From positions 31,410-95,409 of the forward strand of contig JAEXZS010000066.1 of assembly GCA_023451375.1 (NCBI GenBank): a DNA stretch of 64,000 nt, given 5' to 3'. Every line of letters starts with the position of its first letter. Positions within the stretch are counted from its first letter, which is position 1. The position numbers were made by a program, and so were the translations under genes. The notes under the pieces were generated by a model. That model saw only the letters and a program-made list of their open reading frames with translations. It was not told where the DNA came from and searched no databases. Of the stretch, positions 59,486 through 64,000 are shown in pieces. This DNA is from Pseudomonadota bacterium. Lineage in GTDB: Bacteria; Pseudomonadota; Alphaproteobacteria; Caulobacterales; Caulobacteraceae.

Positions 59486-60709
59486 ATGCCGCTGACAGAT
59501 ACTCGCCTCCGCGCACTCAAGCCCAAGGATAAGCCGTACAAGGTAACCGATGAGCGCGGCCTATATGTTGAGGTCACGCCGACCGGCGGCAAACTTTGGC
59601 GATTCCGATACCGGATCGGCGGCGCGCAAAAGAAGCTCTGCATCGGCAGCTATCCCGACATCAGCCTCAAGCAAGCGCGAGACGCGGCCTACGAGGCGCG
59701 TCGAGCTGTTGCTTCTGGGGGCGACCCGGCCTTTGAGAAGCGGAAGCGGAAAATCCGCGCCGAGTTCCTTTCCGCACAGACGTTCGAGGCAGTCGCACGC
59801 GAGTACATTGAACAGATGATGGTTCAGAATGGCCGCGCCGATGGCACGATCGTCAAGGCCAACTATTTCCTCGACAAGCTTGCCCCTGCCATCGGGAACC
59901 GACCCATCCACGAGATCGAGCCGTTCGAAGTCCTGGCTCCTCTCAAGCGTCTGGAAGCCACTGGTAAGCACGAGACTGCAAAGAAATGCCGCTCGTTCGC
60001 AGGCCGCGTGTTTCGCTACGGTGTCGCTACCACCCGCTGCAAATCCGATCCGACCAGTATGCTGAAGGGCGCTCTCGTAACGCCGAGAGCCACGCATTAT
60101 GCAGCCATCCTCGAGCCCACCGAGTTAGGCGGGCTGCTGCGCGCAATCGACGACTTCACTGGCTACATGGTGACGAAGTTAGCTTTGCAGATAGCGCCGC
60201 ATGTGTTCGTACGCCCCGGCGAACTCCGGCACGCCGAATGGCATGAGATCGACCTCGTCGATGGGGTCTGGAAGATCCCTGCCGGTAAAATGAAAGCGCG
60301 CCGAGCGCATGCCGTCCCGCTTTCCAAGCAGGTTAGAGGCTATCTCACTGATCTGGCCGAGATGCTCGGCCGCGAAGGATATGTTTTCCCATCTGCGCGC
60401 AGCTCCAAGCGTCCCATGAGTGAAAACACGCTCAATGCCGCATTTCGTCGCATGGGATATTCGAAGGAAGAAGTCACCGCGCACGGACTCCGGGCGACAG
60501 CATCGACATTCCTGAACGAGTCGGGACTTTGGAATCCGGATGCGATCGAGCGTGCCTTGGCACATGGCGACAGCAATGTTGTGCGTGGCATCTACCATCG
60601 CGGCAAGCATTGGGACGAGCGCGTGCGGATGGCTCAATGGTGGAGCGACTACCTCGATGAGCTCCGGACTGGAGGAAAGGTCATCATGGGGAAGTTTGCG
60701 AAGGGTTGA
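59486..60709 (+). CDS. Tyrosine recombinase/integrase (DUF4102 N-terminus, P4 type)
   Basis: A 407-residue integrase. The N-terminal arm-binding DUF4102 domain reads KPYKVTDERGLYVEVTPTGGKLW; the catalytic core has Arg243 in RPGELRHAEW, His333/Arg336 in HGLRATASTF, His360 in ALAHGDSN and the nucleophile Tyr370 in GIYHRG. Base composition is clearly lower in GC than the flanking genes, a sign of recent transfer. It starts a second element; integrases of this family normally sit just inside one element end. Confidence 0.93.
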   Translation: MPLTDTRLRALKPKDKPYKVTDERGLYVEVTPTGGKLWRFRYRIGGAQKKLCIGSYPDISLKQARDAAYEARRAVASGGDPAFEKRKRKIRAEFLSAQTFEAVAREYIEQMMVQNGRADGTIVKANYFLDKLAPAIGNRPIHEIEPFEVLAPLKRLEATGKHETAKKCRSFAGRVFRYGVATTRCKSDPTSMLKGALVTPRATHYAAILEPTELGGLLRAIDDFTGYMVTKLALQIAPHVFVRPGELRHAEWHEIDLVDGVWKIPAGKMKARRAHAVPLSKQVRGYLTDLAEMLGREGYVFPSARSSKRPMSENTLNAAFRRMGYSKEEVTAHGLRATASTFLNESGLWNPDAIERALAHGDSNVVRGIYHRGKHWDERVRMAQWWSDYLDELRTGGKVIMGKFAKG

Positions 60710-60845
60710 TCGGGAGATCGAATTTCTTCTCAGCCAGTGCAGGATTGAAGGCCCAGGACCAGCCCTATCAGGGACACTGACGCGAGCAAGGCGAACTCAA
60801 TTCTGATGCCCCAGACCTTAAGCCACTTCCGCATCGTGCCGAGCC

Positions 60846-61040
60846 TCAGTTCGTAGAGCTTTGGCAGCTAAGCTGATCGAAGCGCTCAGCAATAGTCTTC
60901 CACGTTGCTATGCCTGCCTCGTCCCCTTCGTTGGATAGGCGCTGGATTTGCTGCGCGATATACGCGGTTCCCTCTTCGCCATGGTTCTTGTCGACCCAGA
61001 GCGCGACGGCCCACAATTCCTGATCGCGGTTCAGCACCAT
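60846..61040 (-). CDS. Small DUF6961-like protein
   Basis: A 64-residue protein: RDQELWAVALWVDKNHGEEGTAYIAQQIQRLSNEGDEAGIATWKTIAERFDQL, a pattern I recognise from the DUF6961 family of sphingomonads and relatives. Function unknown. It overlaps the thermonuclease stop by 10 bases. The 136 bases to the integrase stop hold nothing I can assign. Confidence 0.65.
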   Translation of the reverse strand: MVLNRDQELWAVALWVDKNHGEEGTAYIAQQIQRLSNEGDEAGIATWKTIAERFDQLSCQSSTN

Positions 61041-61582
61041 GGTTCACGTCTCCCGGTCCAGGTTCGCGCCAGGCCTTCGCTGACCAGCTGATTGCCAAGC
61101 GAGCGACCGTCGCGCGTAACAACCCGCAATTTGCGACCGTACTGATCCTCATCTCTGCTCCCGATGGTTCTCAGTTCAAAGGGCCCGCCATTGAGCAATT
61201 CGACAAGGCGGTGCGTTGCACGCATGCCGAGTTGGTACTCATAGTCGCAACGAGGCTCGCTGATCTCGGGAGTGTCGATGTCGGCAATGCGGATCTTCAC
61301 GCCATCAAGCCAGAAAGTATCTCCATCCACGACGCATGTGCGCCGGATCGATCCGCAGATGTCGAATTGTGGGGAGCTCGCTTGCTGGAATAGAGTTTGA
61401 GGCTGCTGAACGTCGTTAGCAAGGCTGGCATCATGGACTGGCCAGTTGAGTGCCAGCATCCCTCCAGCAAATACAATCGCGAATGCTCCCAAACCCAATG
61501 CGATCTCCTTTCTCAGCTTCCGGCGCTTTTGTGCCTTCAACGCCTTGCGAAAGTCGAACGGCTCACCGGGGGGCTCACTCAC
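61031..61582 (-). CDS. Membrane-anchored thermonuclease (SNase) family protein
   Basis: A 183-residue protein with a basic cytoplasmic start, one membrane helix (IALGLGAFAIVFAGGMLAL) and a staphylococcal nuclease-like domain: CVVDGDTFWLDGVKIRIADIDTPE, then DQYGRKLRVVTRDGRSLGNQLVSEGLA with the catalytic Arg/Glu region. Such enzymes are frequent on conjugative elements, probably acting in the periplasm. Confidence 0.88.
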   Translation of the reverse strand: MSEPPGEPFDFRKALKAQKRRKLRKEIALGLGAFAIVFAGGMLALNWPVHDASLANDVQQPQTLFQQASSPQFDICGSIRRTCVVDGDTFWLDGVKIRIADIDTPEISEPRCDYEYQLGMRATHRLVELLNGGPFELRTIGSRDEDQYGRKLRVVTRDGRSLGNQLVSEGLARTWTGRREPWC

Positions 61583-61646
61583 TAGCGTTGTCCGTCTTCA
61601 TTCCGCCACATGATTTCAGACAATAGCCGGAAATCAGGTAGTTTCG

Positions 61647-62231
61647 TCAATTGTACGTACCAATTGCTTGCCAACGTCCCAACACAGACCGGACATATTG
61701 CGGCGTTTCACCATTGTTCGGAATGCCGCGTGATCGGGAGACGGCACCTGGGCCAGCATTGTAAGCAGCCAAGGCCAGGTGGACCGCGTCGAACCGGTCC
61801 AACATGTCGCGAAGGTACCTGGCGCCACCGTCGATCGATGCAAAAGGGTCATGAGGGTTCCGGACGCCCAGTTCTCGCGCCGTGGCTGGCATAAGCTGAG
61901 CAAGCCCGGCAGCACCAGCTGGACTCACAGCCATCGGATTGAAGCGGGACTCAGCCCAGATGAGAGCACGAAGCAGATTGGTCGGAAGCCCGTAACGGCG
62001 CTCGGCCTCGGCTATTGCCGCCATATACAAGCCTTCCCGGTAGGATACGTTTGCTGGCTCGGCCTGGTAGATTGCAGGAAGATATTCCCTTGCCGGCTGC
62101 TGGTCCGTCTTCGGCGGAACGATCGCGTGCTCGAACAAGGTGAAATCCTGAGCGCGGACTTCCTGTGATGAGGTCGCGATCATTCCCAAAAAAGCTACCG
62201 ATATCGCAGTCAGACGATTGAGGCAGGTCAT
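61647..62231 (-). CDS. VirB1-like lytic transglycosylase
   Basis: A 194-residue protein with a signal peptide (LTAISVAFLGMIATSSQEVRA) and an SLT domain: LLRALIWAESRFNPMAVSPAGAAGLAQLMPATA with the catalytic Glu in AES, and LALAAYNAGPGAV. Small transglycosylases like this open peptidoglycan for type IV secretion. The ATG at 62231 begins MTCLNRLTAISV. The 138 bases upstream separate it from the divergent Toprim gene. Confidence 0.87.
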   Translation of the reverse strand: MTCLNRLTAISVAFLGMIATSSQEVRAQDFTLFEHAIVPPKTDQQPAREYLPAIYQAEPANVSYREGLYMAAIAEAERRYGLPTNLLRALIWAESRFNPMAVSPAGAAGLAQLMPATARELGVRNPHDPFASIDGGARYLRDMLDRFDAVHLALAAYNAGPGAVSRSRGIPNNGETPQYVRSVLGRWQAIGTYN

Positions 62232-62369
62232 CTCGATTTGTGCTCCATTGATTCGAATCGCAATGGAACATAAATAGAACATGAGCCTGTAGGAAAGCTG
62301 CGAATGCTTGCCTTCGGGAGAGGAGAGGAACGCTGATGAGGGGGCCACTTTGCATGCTGAGGAGCTCGC

Positions 62370-63278
62370 ATGTCCCTGTCTATCCAAACTCATCCCAACC
62401 GGTCGCTTGTTGAGACCGCTCGCTGCATCTGTAAATCGCGAGGGGGCAAATGGTCCGGCACAAAGGGCATGGCTTGCTGCCCTGCGCATGACGACCGCAC
62501 GCCCTCGCTCGGTGTGTCGATCGGCCGACAGGCTATCCTCTTCCATTGCTTTGCGGGATGCGATCAGCAGAGCGTACTTGCCGCCTTGGCGCGTGAAGGT
62601 TTCGAGGCTCCTGCGCTCTTCTCAGGGTCTAAGGCGGCTGACTTTCCCGAGCCGACCAGAACGCGCAAACCCTCGACGGCAGCGCTGAGGATCTGGCGCG
62701 ATGCAGAGCGACTGTGTGCCAGTCCGGCAAAGGCATATCTTGAGAGCCGCGGCATCCTCGCCGCATCGTCGGCGCTCCGTTTCCATCCACGGACGCCGCT
62801 TGGCCCGAAAGGCCGAACCCGCTTGCTGCCGGCGATGATTGCGGCGGTCAGCCTCGACGAGGGGCCGATTGCCGTCCATCGAACGTTCCTTTCGGGCAAT
62901 GCCAAGGCCGATTTCGACAAGCCGAAGCGCGCGCTCGGCTCGCTTGGTGAAGCTGCTGTCCGCCTCTTCGCTCCGGCCTCCGGCAAGCTCGGCCTCGCCG
63001 AGGGCATCGAGAGCGCGATGTCGGCCTATGCGCTTACCGGCATCCCCGTCTGGGCGACCCTGGGCAATGAGCGCTTCGGCCTCGTCAGCGTGCCGGAGAG
63101 CGTGACTGAACTCCATCTCTTCGTCGATCATGACGCTGGCGGCGAGCTGGCTGCGTCGCGTGGCCTGGCTGCCTACGAACAAGAAGGCCGGACGATCCAT
63201 GTGCGCAAGCCATCCTCCCACGACACCGACTGGAACGACGAACTCACAGCATGGCTGCGCCGCAAAGCGGCGCCGTAG
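62370..63278 (+). CDS. Toprim-domain primase-like protein (DUF7146-like), element 2 copy
   Basis: A 302-residue protein. Unlike the element 1 copy it keeps a CHC2-like zinc ribbon: ARCICKSRGGKW, MACCPAHDDRTPSLGVSI and FHCFAGCDQQSV. The Toprim part is GLAEGIESAMSAYALTGIPVWATLG and LHLFVDHDAGGELAA. Likely makes primers for element DNA replication or transfer. A purine-rich GAGAGGAGAGGAA lies about 40 bases before the ATG. Confidence 0.86.
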   Translation: MSLSIQTHPNRSLVETARCICKSRGGKWSGTKGMACCPAHDDRTPSLGVSIGRQAILFHCFAGCDQQSVLAALAREGFEAPALFSGSKAADFPEPTRTRKPSTAALRIWRDAERLCASPAKAYLESRGILAASSALRFHPRTPLGPKGRTRLLPAMIAAVSLDEGPIAVHRTFLSGNAKADFDKPKRALGSLGEAAVRLFAPASGKLGLAEGIESAMSAYALTGIPVWATLGNERFGLVSVPESVTELHLFVDHDAGGELAASRGLAAYEQEGRTIHVRKPSSHDTDWNDELTAWLRRKAAP

Positions 63279-63353
63279 AGGAGAGAGGGCTTCTCGAATT
63301 CCTGATCCGGCAGAGGGCGTGTCCCGATGCCCCCATCAGGAGGACGAATTGCC
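63279..63353 (+). promoter_or_regulatory. Leader of the second methyltransferase/helicase gene: hairpin overlapping the ribosome site
   Basis: A purine tract GAGGAGAGAGGGC (about 63279-63291) is followed by CCTGAT (63301-63306) pairing with ATCAGG (63335-63340), with GGGCGT/ATGCCC nested inside. The 3' arm shares its AGG with the ribosome site AGGAGG (63338-63343). The arrangement mirrors the leaders of element 1 although the primary sequence differs. Confidence 0.45.
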
Positions 63354-63890
63354 ATGTTTCAGTCAGACCTGTTTCCCGCCGGCGAGCAACTGTCGTCAGT
63401 GCCCCTGGCCTTCGCCATCGGCGCAAGGATTGCCGCGTTGCTTGCTTCGGGATGCCATCTAACCCGTGCCGATATCGCGGGCCTCTTCGCCGAGGAAGCC
63501 GGCGCTTTGGACTGGGGAAGCGCCTGGACCATCGATGACTACAACAACGCCCTCGAGATCGGTGCTCTGCTCTGGCTGCGAGAGTCCTCCCGCATCGATC
63601 TGGCGACAAGTGTGCACGAAGCAGAAGCGCGTTTCGACTGGCTCGAAGCAGCTCTGCCTCCACGGCACGTTCGCAGCGAAGCACAGGTCGAGCTCCAGCA
63701 GTTCTCGACCCCGCCAATGCTGGCCTGTCTGATGGCGAAGGCCGCAGCTGTCTGCGCGGAAGACACGCTCCTCGAACCGTCCGCAGGCAATGGTGCCCTT
63801 GCTCTCTGGGGTTGCCTCCAGAACGCTTCGCTGCTCCTCAACGAGATCGATCCGGCAAGACGAGACGGTCTGGCTGACGTGACCCCCTGA
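63354..63890 (+). pseudogene. Methyltransferase/Strawberry-notch gene, disrupted by an IS element
   Basis: The first 175 codons resemble the 1428-residue fusion of element 1: VELQQFSTPPMLACLMAK and LLEPSAGNGALALW align with QFSTPPELAALAVL and VLEPSAGTGLIAVV. After LLNEIDPARRDGLAD the frame enters insertion-sequence DNA at about 63880 and stops at a TGA within four codons. Everything from the NPPF methyltransferase motif onward is missing from this side; the remainder may lie beyond the window. Confidence 0.85.
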
Positions 63891-64000
63891 AACTCCTCCA
63901 GGAATAGCTAGAGTCCGCCCAACGAAGGACGGACAGAATGAAGCGATCGAGGTTCACGGAAGAGCAGATCATCGGGATCCTGCGGGAGCAGGAGGCCGGT
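63880..64000 (+). mobile_element. IS3-family insertion sequence, left end (runs off the window)
   Basis: The left terminal sequence begins TGACCCCCTGAAACTCC at about 63880, directly after the interrupted gene, with an OrfA start 58 bases inside. The TGA...CC terminal pattern and the OrfA start are typical of the IS3 family. The right end and target duplication are outside the window. Confidence 0.85.
63938..64000 (+). CDS. IS3-family transposase OrfA (partial)
   Basis: Only 21 codons are visible: MKRSRFTEEQIIGILREQEA matches the conserved N-terminal helix-turn-helix of IS3-group OrfA proteins (HTH_Tnp_1). The gene continues past the window edge. Confidence 0.9.
   Translation, partial: MKRSRFTEEQIIGILREQEAG

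Noticed and set aside
47885..64000. CRISPR array or prophage structural genes in the mobile region
   Set aside because: No regularly spaced repeats, and no capsid, tail or terminase proteins; gene content fits integrative conjugative elements or plasmids.

Overview
The window looks like a chromosome segment of a Caulobacterales alphaproteobacterium, most likely Brevundimonas or a close relative. The evidence is very high GC, gene orders typical of that group (dapA-smpB; rpoZ-RSH; pdxJ-acpS-lepB-rnc-era; clpP-HAD phosphatase-clpX; thiL-nusB-ribH-ribBA-ribE-ribD-nrdR-glyA; plsX-fabH-ihfA-merR), a Shemin-type ALA synthase, and a GcrA-family protein. The genus is inferred from protein flavour and was not tested.

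Bases 1-47800 are core chromosome. In order they hold a soluble lytic transglycosylase, lysine and folate genes, rpoZ and the single RSH (p)ppGpp enzyme, pyrE, a REP doublet, pdxJ-acpS-lepB-rnc-era, an accessory block (13778-19402), recO, tig, clpP, a CicA-like phosphatase, clpX, parC, bpt, a motB-like gene, hemB, the riboflavin cluster read right to left, glyA, hemA, a membrane pyrophosphatase, bamE, and lipid genes plsX-fabH followed by ihfA and a merR gene. The accessory block separates era from recO. It contains a six-gene minus-strand operon headed by an ArsR repressor, with two palindromic operators placed over its promoter.

At 47808-47884 a tRNA-Pro(GGG) gene marks the start of mobile DNA. 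Element 1 (about 47885-59311) carries radC, a Toprim protein, a large ParB-like protein, a 1428-residue methyltransferase/Strawberry-notch helicase fusion, two SSB-like proteins, a GcrA-family protein and a DUF2493 protein. Almost every transcription unit in it starts with the same purine tract (GGAGGAAGGGMGG), followed by a stem-loop near the ribosome-binding site. This repeated leader is the most interesting feature of the window. Its gene context resembles that of the published radC RNA motif.

Element 2 starts near 59316 with a tyrosine recombinase of visibly lower GC. It continues with a DUF6961-like protein, a membrane-anchored thermonuclease, a VirB1-like transglycosylase and a second, divergent Toprim gene. 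It ends with a second methyltransferase/Strawberry-notch gene that is cut after about 175 codons by an IS3-family insertion sequence running off the right edge. The two elements therefore carry parallel Toprim plus methyltransferase-helicase modules of different ancestry.

All calls come from reading the sequence. No database search or folding program was run, and family names rest on recognised motifs.
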